Shown here one piece after another: positions 21,752 to 32,288 of a stretch of DNA of 64,000 bases. The translations under genes and the position numbers were made by a program. The notes under the pieces are model-generated. The model was given only the letters and a program-made list of their open reading frames with translations. It was not told where the DNA came from and searched no databases. Source of the DNA: Arion vulgaris (taxonomy: Eukaryota; Mollusca; Gastropoda; Stylommatophora; Arionidae); assembly GCA_020796225.1 (NCBI GenBank), contig CM036758.1, positions 27,327,897 to 27,391,896 of the forward strand, read 5' to 3'. The stretch's first letter is position 1; each line of letters starts with the position of its first letter.

Positions 21752-21965
21752 AATCTTTGTGGTGATGAGGTACAGTGATCGCGTTTCGTTTTAAGGGTAA
21801 TCGGTTTACATTTCGTCTGAAGTGAGTAGGCTATTTTTCAAGTGATCCCTGATGTCAATATAGTTGAGATCAAGTGCCTAGTACTATCGAAGACGGCAAA
21901 TAAAACGTATATTTCCTGTTCAAGTTGAACGTGGTGTTAAGAACCCTTTTATTCAATCTACTTTT
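21752..21965 (+). mobile_element. Degenerate SINE family 1 relic in the 3' flank of receptor A
   Basis: Starts about 9 bases after the stop codon. It retains the order of family 1 blocks: a CTTTGTGG head, GATCCCTGATGTCAATATAG, CTAGTACTATCGAAGACGG, GTTCAAGTTGAACG and AAGAACCC. It contains AATAAA at 21899-21904, a possible polyadenylation signal. The copy in B (47953-48170) lacks that hexamer. Confidence 0.6.
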
Positions 21966-22039
21966 AATTTCAGATTCAACTCCTCTGTCTTGTCTTGATA
22001 ACATACGCCCAAGGTGTTTGAAAGCAATTGCATTTGAAA

Positions 22040-22175
22040 GGATTTTTTTTCTCTAGTTTTCCCGGTGCTTGGGTGAACATGTTCTGTTTTTGTTTTCTTC
22101 CGATTTATTTTTCAGTCCAATAATATGGCTATATTAGCTAAGTCTTTTCATGTATCTAATAATAGTGCCGGTAAA
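22040..22175. other. Single-copy ancestor of the 50-bp array of copy B
   Basis: Contains one copy of the motif CTAGTTTTCC...TTGGGTGAACATGTTC followed by TTCAGTCCAATAATATGG, matching the flanks of the 50-bp array at 48270-49945. The similarity between copies ends near 22175. Confidence 0.7.
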
Positions 22176-22978
22176 ATATAGTTTAATTCTTAAACACACA
22201 AAGAGGACAATTAACACATGAAATAACAATCTGAAAGAAACGCAATAAAATGATTTGATCTTATCTAGCGTTTGTTGTTGTTGTTATATCCAGATTATTC
22301 ATTAGATCTATGAATATTTTGCCAATCTTTGACTGAGCTACTGGAAATCTAATAGTTATTTAATCTTTGACTGAGCTACTGCACATCTAATTGTTATTCA
22401 AACTTCATCTTCTCTTCCATCATTTACTTCTTTATAGAAGTGTTGGGGAGAGGGAAGGGGGACGTATCTAGTAATATATCAAATACTTTGTTCATGTTTA
22501 TTATTGGAGTCCATTTCGTTCAATGTGTTGTCTATTTGTTTTAATCTCGAGAGTGTACACATAAATATGCAACGCTGGAGAAAAAACTGTACAGAACATC
22601 ATAGAGCTAGCTATCCAGAAGATATAGAAAGAGAATGACTTGACACGCCGTATTAGCTAAACAAGACAGCGTGTAGAGAAATGTCAAGCTGGTAAGTGAA
22701 ATTGTTTCTAGTCTAAACCAGGTTATGTTAGGATATGGACAAGGTGATTAAGTACCAACAACATTGGAACCGCAGGGCTAGTGAATCCATTCATAGTTGT
22801 GGACAAACAAAAGCAAGACTCTGCTTTTACAAATACCTCCACTTGACTGTTCGGGGATGTAAGGAATACCACATAATTTGACGCAGGTAGACAACGAATA
22901 AAAACAGATAGGCCAATTGCAAAATACTCAATCTGGGAGACCATAATCTGGAACACACTGGGTCCCTTTCATGATATT
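22176..22978. other. Unannotated spacer
   Basis: No gene recognised. An imperfect 37-39-bp direct repeat (AATCTTTGACTGAGCTACTG twice) lies at 22325-22400. Confidence 0.45.
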
Positions 22979-22991
22979 GATGTTATGACTT

Positions 22992-24112
22992 CTTCTTCTT
23001 CTTCTTCAGCGATCTCTGGTCATGCGCTTAATTTACTGTGGACCACAAACTGGGCAGTCAGCTTCAGGTCTGTCAGATTTCCCCAAAGCTTAGTTTTCAG
23101 GTCGACTGGGTGTGGCCACATGTTGCTTCTCAGCTCACACAGGAGAGGACAGTCTTGCAGGATATGCTCTGGTGTCTGTTCCGCCTGCTGACACTGGCAG
23201 AGTGCTGTTTGACTTATTCCTAGTCTATATAAGTGTTTGTTGAGTCTGCAGTGTCCTGTCCGTAGTCGAAATATAATGAATGATCTGGTCTGTTCTGCTT
23301 AGGTCTTTGAGGAGTCTTTTCCATAATCATATCCAGTGTTTGTCTTCCAGTCTACTGCAGATTTTCTCTGTATGAGGGTTTTAACCTCTTGAAAAGACAA
23401 GAGTTGGTAAATTTGCTCTTTGGCACTGCCCTACTTAGCTAAGACATCGGCACTCTCATTGCCTGCAATGTCACAGTGAGATGGAATCCACTGCAAGTGA
23501 ATTTCTGCCTTTTCTAAAAGCTGAGCAAGTTCTCTTTTTAGGTTTTGTACTGTGGTGTCAGCGGATTTAGCCTCCAGGGCTGGTATAGCTGACAGTGAGT
23601 CTGTAAAAAATACCATCTTGCCTGCAGGTACTTGCAGCTTATTCATGTGCTGTGCTGCCATCAGAAGGGCTAAGAGTTCTGCTTTGTAGTTGGAACATAT
23701 TCTTCCAGTAGGAGCCGCTAGAGACACAGTAGTAGCATCTGAGTGCCTAATGTACACTCCTGCCCCACCATTCATGGTTGCCTCCATTGCCGATCCATCT
23801 GTGTAAATTCTTGTCCAGCTGTCTTCTGGAAACATGTAATAGAGATGTTCCATTGTAGCTGCTTTCTTCACGAGATTAGGCTCGGCATCTTTGCTTAACA
23901 ATTTAGGGATGGAGGCTGATAAGTTTAGTGCTACTGAGTCTGGTTCCCAGTGATCCAAAAGTAATTCTTCAGGTATGGAATTATGATTTAGTAGTTCCAA
24001 GTATGACTTTCCTATTTCTTTTGCTTTGTGGTTTAGACTTGTGCTCTTTAGTCTGTTCTTTGTTCTAGCCGCCATTTTTCATGCAGTGGATGGTGAGGCA
24101 TCCTTTTGATCC
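22992..24112 (-). pseudogene. LINE family D: RNase H and C-terminal Cys/His motif
   Basis: The frame at 23431-24075 encodes RNase H with YTDGSA (catalytic Asp), a later AELLAL Glu, FFTDSLSAI (Asp) and WIPSHCDIAGNESAD (last His/Asp). Further on (about 23160-23220) a shifted frame encodes a CQCQQAEQTPEHILQDC stretch, the C-x-C...H...C motif typical of the end of these LINE proteins. RNase H removes the RNA strand during target-primed reverse transcription. Confidence 0.85.
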
Positions 24113-24114
24113 TT

Positions 24115-25330
24115 TCAGTCTGTAGAATCACTTTTCTCCTTCTTCTGTTTTCCAAGGGCTGGATGTTGGCTGCCTTTTCCATTTCTACAATTGGTGTAGA
24201 TTTCATGGCTACCAAAATAGTACGCAGACACCTGTTTTGTTTTTTCCAGTATCAATTTGTTTGAATGGGCTGCTGATATCCATGTCGATGATGCATATTC
24301 CAGAGTCGGTCTAACTGCACCAGTGCACACCTGACTCAGGATTCGACTATCAGCTCCCCAGGTAGTTCCAGCCAGCTTCCGCATAACGCTTTGTTTCCTC
24401 ATAGCCTTTCTGTTTGTTTCCCTTATGTGATGTTTCCATGTCAGACGATTGTCAAGTTTAACTCCCAAAATGGTTGGAGTATGGGAACGGGAACGATATC
24501 ATTGTTAAATTTCAGTCTGAAGTGTTCTTCCTTTGTTGACAATGAGAAAAGCGTTGCTATAGTTTTGCCCGGTTTATTTCTAGACCCCATTTACTTGCCC
24601 ATATTATGACGCTGTTTAGGTTTTCCTGGAGTTTAAAGATGGCGGGACCCAGAAACTCGGAGGTGTACCACACAGCTAGATCATCAGCATGGAGAGAGTG
24701 TGATACATGTCTGGGCAGAGTTTGTGGCAGATCATTAATATATACCAGGAAAAGAAATGGGGACAGTACGCTGCCCTGTGTGACTCCTGCTCTTAATTTG
24801 ATTCTGGAACTGTGCACTCCATCCAATTTTACAGATGCTTGTCTATGGGTAAGAAAGTCTTTTATCCAATAGTACATTCTACCCCGTATTCCACTACGTA
24901 AGAGCTTGAGTAGCAAACCATCTTTCCAGACTTTGTCAAAGGCCTTGGACATGTCGAAGAACACTGTGAAGGTTTTCTTCTTTTCTTGGAAACCATTTTC
25001 TATGTCCTGTGTGAGGTATGCCACTTGGTCGTCAGTGCTTCAATGCTGCCTGTATCCTGTCTGGGCTGGATCTAGTTTATGGTTGGATTCTAAAAACCAC
25101 TGGAGTCTAGTGGTTATCACTCTCTCCATCAGTTTTGCAGTGCAACTTAGCAAACTTATAGGTCTGTAGCTCTGTGGATCCTTTTTGTCTTTTCCATTTT
25201 TTAAAATTGGGTGGATTGTGACATTTTCCAGATATATGGAACTCTCCCTGTCTCCAACTATTGTTAAATATCTGGAGTAGAAGACTCTGTGCTATTGGGC
25301 CTATTTGTTTAAGCATGTCGTTTGATACTC
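24115..25330 (-). pseudogene. LINE family D: reverse transcriptase domain
   Basis: Successive frames 24557-25024 and 24115-24468 encode RT: FFDMSKAFDKVW (motif A Asp), RAGVTQGSVLSPFLFLVYINDL (motif B), SLHADDLAVW (motif C, HADD instead of the usual YADD), then the thumb with LTWKHHI and the C-terminal GAVRPTLEYAS stretch. Frame breaks occur between them, so no complete protein is made. Confidence 0.85.
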
Positions 25331-25398
25331 CATCTTGTCCTGGGGCCTTTTACGATTGAGCTTTTTCAGTGCTCTCTGCAGCTCAGTCAGTGTGATGT

Positions 25399-26428
25399 CT
25401 ACCTCCATACAGGGTTCACTTGTTGCTTTTTGAATGTAGCATTTATCTCACTTCTGACTTCTTTCCCTTGCTCCTGACTTATTGAGCATGAGCTTTCTTG
25501 CTTGTAATACTGGGCCATCAAGGTGGCTGCTTGCTCCTGTAGAAGTTGTTCTCCTTGCTGGAGAACTGTTTTCCCTCTAGATGGGTTGTCATCGTTCAGG
25601 GCTTTTGTAAGTCTCCACAACTTTTGAGTATCTTTTTCCATGTTCAAAGAGGCTGTCTTTTCTTTCCAGGATTTTCTACACTGCTGGTTTCTTTCTCTAA
25701 CATAAAGGGCCCTTGCTCTATTGTGTTGCATTACATTTTGGTCAGTTGGTGCGAGTTCCATTGTATTTCTGGCACTGCAAAGTGAGCTATGGAGAACTTC
25801 CATCTCTGGTGTCCAATATGGATTGTAGTTTATTCTTCTCCCTCTGGATATAGCCTTTTTCGCAGCATCTAAAATGGCTTTATTGAATGCTCGTGCATCT
25901 CTGTCCACTTTTCCTGATTGATTAATTTCTTTACAGTACTTGTCTGCTAGTTCTTGGAATAGCTTCCAGTCTGCCTTTTTGTAATTCCAACTAGGTGCAG
26001 AGTTTGTAAGTTCCTCCTTGTTAATGTTATTTATGAGGAGTTTCACCGGTCTATGGTCACTACCTCCAATCTGGTCGCAGACTTGCCTTTCAGTTATCCT
26101 GTGAATGTCGTCTGTAGCAAAAGCCAGATCTGGGGTGCTTGTTGTGCGCCACCGTCGTAAGTAACATGTGTGAGGATCATCTGGGTGGCTGAGAATGGTG
26201 AGACTGTTGGTGATCAGCCATTCTTCAAGGCTTTCACCTCGAGGATCTAGCGTGTCATAGCCCCAGCTTGGTGAGTGGCTGTTGAAGTCTCCTACTATAA
26301 GCAAGTTGTCATCTTGAACTTTGATGGCTTCAGCTCAGTTTGAATGGAGGGTGGTGAGTATATATTGTATAATGTCATCTTAGTGTTGTTGATAAGGAGT
26401 TGAACAGCTATGAATTCTGTGCTCATCT
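25399..26428 (-). pseudogene. LINE family D: endonuclease C-terminal part and linker
   Basis: Encodes LIVGDFNSHSPSWG (the GDFN motif), TPDLAF, and SDHRPVKL (the catalytic SDH) of the AP-like endonuclease, then a linker. The N-terminal part of the endonuclease lies beyond the hAT at 28014-28310 (IDICCIQETHLN, GGIVTLV). Joining the two sides would restore the order, which confirms the hAT came later. Confidence 0.85.
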
Positions 26429-26436
26429 GATTAGAC

Positions 26437-28005
26437 CAGAGCCGGATTAGCCTAGTAGCAGAAGTAGCAAATGCTACGGGCCCCGCGCTTCTAGGGGCCC
26501 CGCGCCTATGTGACAGATGAAAATGGAAAAAATAACCAGATGTTATATCAAAAACACGCAAGCTGTCTGAATTTTTAGATGTCGTTTGTGATGGTGCTGA
26601 ATCCAACGAAATCGAAGCAGAAAATACAGAAGACGTGTCCCACTGTGTAGTAGATGAAAGCAGTGCCTTAGAAGAATCATCATTACCAATACTACCATTA
26701 AGATCAGCAACTCTTCACGATTTAGCCACATTTTCCACCAGACAAACTGAAATAGAATGTACAGCAAGTCCTTCCAATTTAGCCATATCATCTTCAAGCC
26801 AAAGAGAGGCAGAAAGCACAGCAAATGCTTCTAATGTAGCAACATCATCTACAAGCCAAAAACACAACGAAAGTAAAATGTACTTCAACGATATTGGTGA
26901 ATGGCCAAACAACTTCAAACAATCCACGATTTTGTCGAAAGTCGTTTTCACATACACACATACACCAACAAACAAAACTCACGTGAGAGATTGGTTGTGT
27001 TATACAGAAACTAAAGGACAACTGTTCTGTTTTGTTTGCAAAGTTATTGATTTAGGCTGTACCATAGAGTGACTGGTGTATTTGGAATACTCCGGCAGTT
27101 AAAATCTATTACAGAGGAAGAGATCTTGAAAAGAACTCCAAATATTGTCAGCTCTTACCAAGAGGATTTGGAAGAAAGCCTAGGCGACTAACTTATGCAG
27201 TTCATTGAACTTCTTAAAACTAATGTATATGGCTTTTTCATCTTTACAGACAGTCAATTGGCAAGTGTTTTACTGTGACAACTTCTGAGTTTTCGCTTTT
27301 CTCTCCTGTCGTTCAGCTCATACATAAGTCTCTTCTCAAAAGACTCTGCGCCCTTTCGTAATTTGGCTTTCCACACAACTCTGTCATCAGCTAGTCCCTC
27401 CCATGTGCTGGGACCTATAGAAAAGTTTGTCATTGAGGCTTTGCAGACATCTTTATATCTGAGCAGTGGTCTGCCCTGGTGCCTCTTCCCTCCGAAAGTT
27501 CACAGAACAACATTTGTTTTGGTATGCGGCAAGTTTCCATTCTTCTCACATGTCCCAACCATCTTAGTCGTCTACTGCTGTAAACCTAATGTAGCTGCTG
27601 CTATTAGCAACGAAAAGCATGAGGCTCTTGAACTGCAATTTAATAAACTTGTAATGGAAAATTTATTAGAGTCGTGTTTCCCAAATGTAGAAATAGTCTT
27701 ACGAATTTGCTTGTCTTTAATGATTACTAACTGCAGCGGAGAACGTTCTTTTTCGACATTAAAGCGTATAAAAAGTGAGTTAAGAAACACGATGGGACAA
27801 GATCGTCTAAATAACCTCACCTTATGTCGTTGAACATTGAATTTACTTAGAGAAATTGATTTGTTTAGTATTATCTCTAAATTTGCTCACATTAAATCGA
27901 GACAAGTTTGTTTGTAAAAGTTGTGTTTTATTTTATTATTATACAAAACCTAGGGCCCCGCGCTAAAATTTGATACGGGCCCCGCGCTAGCCTAATCCGG
28001 CACTG
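26437..28005 (+). mobile_element. hAT-family DNA transposon, 1569 bp, 8-bp TSD
   Basis: Terminal inverted repeats CAGAGCCGGATTAGCCTAG (left) and CTAATCCGGCACTG (right end) are bounded by the 8-bp duplication GATTAGAC at 26429-26436 and 28006-28013. GGGCCCCGCGC words lie near both ends. Plus-strand coding pieces: 26635-27072, with a TTF-type zinc-finger-like stretch (FCFVCKVIDLGC end), and 27590-27833, with the hAT dimerisation region (NCSGERSFSTLKRIKS). Most of the catalytic middle is missing and a foreign LINE fragment sits there, so the element is non-autonomous. Confidence 0.9.
27250..27580 (-). pseudogene. CR1/L2-like LINE 3' fragment inside the hAT
   Basis: The minus strand encodes the RLRWLGHVRRME-type C-terminal motif and the RYKDVCK-like segment of a CR1/L2-like LINE, followed by its 3' end. 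It is antisense to the hAT and replaces transposase sequence between the zinc finger and the dimerisation domain. The same LINE 3' end is at 57430-58110. Confidence 0.7.
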
Positions 28006-28980
28006 GATTAGACCTGTGTAATTCAACTGCCGGTATGGAATTGCGAACTAGTGTTACTATTCCACCCTTATGTCTATTTTCTCTATGCTGACGGAAGGTT
28101 TCAAATCCTCTAATGCTGAATCTATTTCCCGGATTTAGGTGCGTCTCTTGGATACAGCAGATGTCAATCTTTTCTGCTCGCAGACGTTCCTCTAGTTCTC
28201 GTTTTTGTTGGTTACCCCTTCTGCATTCCATTGCATAATTGTGAGGGTGAAAGTTTGTCCTTGCTGCCAGTAGTAATACCCTGTCCTTCCCTGGCTTTGC
28301 AAGAATCAACAGGGCCTCCAGTAGTTAAGGGTGGACACCTTCGAGGCATGGGGTCCGGTCCCACCACCACCTGGCTGTTTCCCATGGTGGTGGCACCACA
28401 GTTATATAAATATTTGCGCATGGCCATTAAGTTGTTCGTATGTGTCGATTCCTCCCGTATGTGTCCAATAATGGCTGACACATTCTGTTTCTGAGGACAT
28501 CTTTATTTTGAGGTCCCCTGCTGACGAGATCTGTCTTCCCGGGTTTGTCTGGAGTCGTCCTACTCTAGATGACTTCAGCCTTCTGTTGCCTGGCTCACCA
28601 ACCCAGGCTTTTATGTAGGGTGTACTCCTGGACACTAGTTTAATCTCATATACTTAAGGAAAGTGTCATAGAAGTAGAAGACAAGAAAAAGGATGTCCTC
28701 AAGAGAGAGAGAGAGGACAAGTGCTATTTGTCCCATAGCTGGGGAATGGGTTGGTTGCAGCCAGAGCATTTACCACTAGCCGGTGGGTTCTGCGCTGTCA
28801 GCTTATGAGGCCCCATCCTGCTCCCCGCCTTTTGGTCTGACCTTTCACCTTCAGTCTGTTCGGCTCGAGTTAGACCTGCCAGGAGTTAGACTCCCGCCGA
28901 CATAGCCTGAAGGATCCTAAAGGCACACACACCCTCCAACCACGATAAGGTAGGCTAATATGGAGGGGATGTTATGACTT

Positions 28981-29383
28981 GAAATTGAAGTCTTTTTCGC
29001 AGTGATGTCCACACTTTTACAAATATAGACTATAGTCTATTTATATTAGGAAGTGATCATCATTCATTAAAATATAGCGTAGATAGCCATACCGCGTCCT
29101 CTCAAACGTCTGTCCACATTGAAAACACACGTCTGTTCAGATATAGCGCGGATAGCAATAGCACGTCCTCTCAAACGTCTGTCTACATTGAAAACACACG
29201 TCTGTTCAGATATAGCGCGGATAGCAATAGCACGTCCTCTCAAACGTCTGTCCACATTGAAAACACACGTCTGTTCAGATATAGCGCGGATAGCAATAGC
29301 ACGTCCTCTCAAACGTCTGTCTACATTGAAAACACACGTCTGTTCAGATCTTGCGAGTTCACACTTGCAAAAAAAAAAAAACC
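28981..29383. repeat. 69-bp tandem array, about 4 units, with spacer
   Basis: Array at about 29080-29350; units contain ATAGCGCGGATAGCAATAGC, ACGTCCTCTCAAACGTCTG and ATTGAAAACACACGTCTG. The period is a multiple of 3 and both strands stay open. No source element was recognised. A short A-run at 29370-29382 precedes copy B of the duplication. Confidence 0.85.
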
Positions 29384-30009
29384 AGCGGGTGCAAATAAGA
29401 TGACAAATTACTAATCATTTTTCAGAAAACTAAAAAAATAAAATTCTAGGTGGGTTGGGGGGCACTTGCACCACTTTGTCTCAACTATGGAGGGCCATGC
29501 CAGAGCCAACTATAAACTTATGGGCCTTCGGACTCTGGTAAGAATTATGGGAAATCAGACCACAACTACACCACGTGACCTCACTTTCCAGTATTGGTGT
29601 ATATAGACGAATTCATTTTAAAATCAATACAAAATACTAAATCCAAGTTATATTATGTAACAAGTTAAGTTTAATAATAAGGAATATCAATATTAAGAAT
29701 ATTTTTCACCAATAAATAACCATAGACTCACAGAATTGAGTAAAATTGCAAAAAGCGTGCAGTGTTCTGTCAAACATCTGTAATTTTCAGCCCCTTTTCT
29801 GATCTAGGTCAAGGAATCCCCGGTCAGCTGTCTGGCCTAGTTATCTAGAGTTGGCTGTGGACATGCTCTGTTGTTAGTTTCTGGAATCATAACGATGCTG
29901 ATCTCGTCAACTAATGGTAATACAAAAGTTTAATAACAACTTGAGTATTATAGATATTGAAACATTAGTAATAACAATAGCATTAGATATACATATAGGG
30001 TGGTCACAG

Positions 30010-30235
30010 TTATATACACACATATGCAGACACATATACACACAGACACACACATGTAAACACAGAGAGGCGCACGGACACACACAGAATCACACAGATA
30101 CACACACACACATACAAACATAGACATATACACAGACACATACATACATACACACAGATATGCCCGCACGCACAGACAGACGCACACGCATGTACATACA
30201 CGCACAGACAAACAAACACATATACAAACACGAGA
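30010..30235. repeat. ACACAT/ACAGACAC low-complexity tract (copy B)
   Basis: Counterpart of 12300-12545; length and internal order differ slightly. Confidence 0.85.
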
Positions 30236-30384
30236 TCCTAACTACAACTCTGGATACACTGTCCCGTCTCTACGTTCTTGAGTCTTCTCCTTATTGTTAC
30301 ATGTTGTTCAAGAATTCTGGAGTTTTATTCAAATGATTCTGACAAATACTTTGTACATAATATTTAGAAGAAATGTGCCTCTAT

Positions 30385-30585
30385 AATTGTTGCATTCGTT
30401 TCTATTGTATTTATTGTTGCATTCGTTTCTATTGTATTTATTATTGCATTCGTTTCTATTGTATTTATTATTGCATTCGTTTCTATTGTATTTATTATTG
30501 CATTCGTTTCTATTGTATTTATTATTGCATTCGTTTCTATTGTATTTATTATTGCATTCGTTTCTATTGTATTTATTGTTGCATA
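30385..30585. repeat. 27-bp tandem array, about 7 units, expanded only in copy B
   Basis: Units GCATTCGTTTCTATTGTATT then TATTATT. Copy A has a single unit at 13323-13350 with identical flanks, so the expansion followed the duplication. Confidence 0.92.
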
Positions 30586-30683
30586 TTGCTATCTATCTAT
30601 ATCCTCTTCGTGTTCCGATTGACACATAAGGTTTACACAAAAGACTTCCACTGCTGCCGTTCTGCTGCCTTTCTATCAATCGT

Positions 30684-31081
30684 CTCAATATATATGAGAC
30701 TGCAGTAAAACTATTTGATAGGTGAAACACGTAATCACAAAGTACTGTAGTTTTACAAATTACAAAAACAATGACAATATACAGCATCGTTTCGACCAAC
30801 AAGGCCTTTATCAAGCAAACGAACAACAGGAGTGACGAATTAAAAAAAACCAATTGCATATGGACGACTAGATACGGAGACATTCAAACGTTTCTAATGA
30901 ATGATGTGAAACATTAGAAACGTTTGAATGTCTCCTATCTAGTCGTCCATATGTAATTTTTATTTTTAATTCGTCACTCCTGTTGTTCGTTTGCTTGATA
31001 AACCTGTTGGTCGAACGTTGCTTATATTGTCATTGTTTTTGTAATTTGTAAAACTACAGTACTTGTGATTACGTGTTTCGC
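30684..31081. mobile_element. Penelope-like termini arranged as a fold-back, 11-bp TSD
   Basis: Two inverted arms of about 180 bp (30714-30895 and 30908-31083) start GTGAAACACGTAATCAC and end with its complement. Both match the 3' ends of the Penelope-like elements at 56570 and 63068 (AAAGTACTGTAGTTTTACAA, AACAGGAGTGACGAATT). The insertion is flanked by CTATCAATCGT at 30673-30683 and 31082-31092 and splits the ending ETIDR...AAERQQW of the host LINE frame. A 30-bp lead-in (30684-30713) precedes the left arm. It has no coding capacity. Confidence 0.85.
30788..30815 (-). ncRNA. Hammerhead-ribozyme-like motif in a Penelope terminus
   Basis: On the minus strand: TTGATAA, then GGCC, a TTGTT loop, GGTC, then GAAACG. 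The hammerhead core is CUGAUGA, helix II, GAAA. Penelope-like terminal repeats are known to carry hammerhead motifs. Here C3 and G8 of the core are U and A. Related motifs are at 56616-56642 and 63143-63170 (both minus), with a decayed one at 30992-31015 (plus). Confidence 0.5.
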
Positions 31082-31596
31082 CTATCAATCGTTTCCCACG
31101 TCAGGCCGTACTCTTTCAACTTTCTCTCCACAGTACTTCTCCATGTTTCCTTTGGATGTCTATGCCTTCTCTTCCCATCCGCTGTCCCATCTTCTGTATC
31201 TTCTGTTGGAGCATAACACACTATAACTGATATTTTAGCAAATCTTGAGTTCAATCTACTATATAAAAGATGCGGTCTGATATAGAGTTCTTACATTCCA
31301 ACATCCAATAACAAAATGGAATTTGGGTGTAAAAAGGTTAATCGTCTGGTTGGAGATTTTCTTACGGGTTTGGTCTCCTTCCTTCATGAAGTCAGTTGCC
31401 TGATTAACCTCGCTCCCGTCATCCGTTGGTATCTCTTGCTTATGTTTCCGTAACATGATTAAAAAAAAAAGGAATTGGTTGTTAGCCCATTGCCCAACCC
31501 CCAACCTGGAGGACCAGGAGGTCATCTTTTGTTTGCTCTCTATCCTTCAACCTTTATAACATGGTTGTCCCTACTAGTGGCAACGCTCCTGTCATC

Positions 31597-32288
31597 TTAT
31601 CTTATCTTATCTTAACCACATTTGCCGTGAAGCGTCGTGGGAGAGTTAGTTTCCTATCTTGTGCCAGGTGTGTTGCGCTTGACGTTGTCAGTCCATGCTT
31701 TCGCAGGGACTCTGAGATGTTATCTATCCATCGTGTTCTTGGCCTGCCTCGTGCTCTGCGCCCTGAGTGTCGATTATTATAGGCACGTGATGGTAGTAAA
31801 TGTGGTTCCATTCTCATTAAATGGCCCAACCACTTGAATCTTTGCTTCTCGATGTACTTTATGCATGGTATAGTACCACCGATGCTTCTGATATTCTCGT
31901 TTCTCACTCTATCTCGCCTTGTAACGTTGACAGCTTTTCGGAGACATCTCATTTCACATGTAGTAATCTTTCTTTCTTGTGTCTTAGTCAGGGGCCATGT
32001 TTGGCACTGATAGCAGAGAGTTGGAATAAATATGCAGTTGATCAGTTGTTGTTTGACTGCCATGTTAATGCTTGGATGTTTTAATAGTGGTAACAGTTGG
32101 TATGTCACTGCATTTGCCTTCTGGCATCTAGTCTCGATTTCTCTGTCCATCTTTCCATCTGCTGTGAATATATTCCCGAGATATTTGAATTCTGGAGTCT
32201 GTTGTATTTTGACATTATTCACGTGTATATTTAGTTGACCTGTTGACCTACTTATTGTCATGACTTCTGTTTTGGAGGTGTTAATTTA
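31597..32288 (-). mobile_element. RTE-like LINE, 5'-truncated, 11-bp TSD
   Basis: Flanked by CTCCTGTCATC at 31586-31596 and 32289-32299. The open frame 31602-32261 (minus) covers the region after the RT: LNIHVNNVKI, FKYLGNIF, the CYQCQTW motif, LRKAVNVTRRDRVRNENIR, KWLGHLMRM and RARGRPRTRWIDN. It ends in a plus-strand TTATC repeat (minus GATAA). Its frame is uninterrupted over about 219 codons, so the insertion is fairly young. It sits in the 46-bp 5' UTR array of the older deleted LINE. Confidence 0.88.

Larger units (their letters stand above)
12031..22175. repeat. Segmental duplication, copy A
   Basis: Collinear with 29384-50025 in the same orientation. Matching blocks: 12031-12260 with 29384-30000, 12290-12640 with 30005-30325, 13258-13690 with 30327-33110, 14330-15950 with 33115-34750, 16060-17062 with 36945-37965, 17538-20600 with 45377-46805, and 20600-22175 with 46805-50025. 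By eye, unique parts such as 15050-15770 and 16340-17040 differ at only a few percent of positions. Differences are mostly transposon insertions and tandem-repeat expansion. Confidence 0.9.
22992..28967 (-). mobile_element. Near-full-length RNase-H LINE (family D) with a 13-bp TSD
   Basis: Flanked by GATGTTATGACTT at 22979-22991 and 28968-28980. On the minus strand the order is: 5' UTR (28967-28400), AP-endonuclease, reverse transcriptase, RNase H, a CxC...H...DC cysteine/histidine motif, and a GAAGAAG tail (plus-strand CTT repeats from 22989). Endonuclease, RT and RNase H on one ORF2 is the arrangement of the I/R1/LOA-like clades. Without the hAT at 26437-28005 it is about 4.4 kb. Several frameshifts make this copy inactive. 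Relatives are at 38740-42573 and 58120-60115. Confidence 0.88.

Noticed and set aside
26635..27072. Host zinc-finger gene
   Set aside because: It lies within a hAT element bounded by TIRs and an 8-bp TSD; it is the transposase N-terminal remnant.
30373..30708. Membrane protein from leucine-rich repeats
   Set aside because: 27-bp array translation; copy A has only one unit and no frame.
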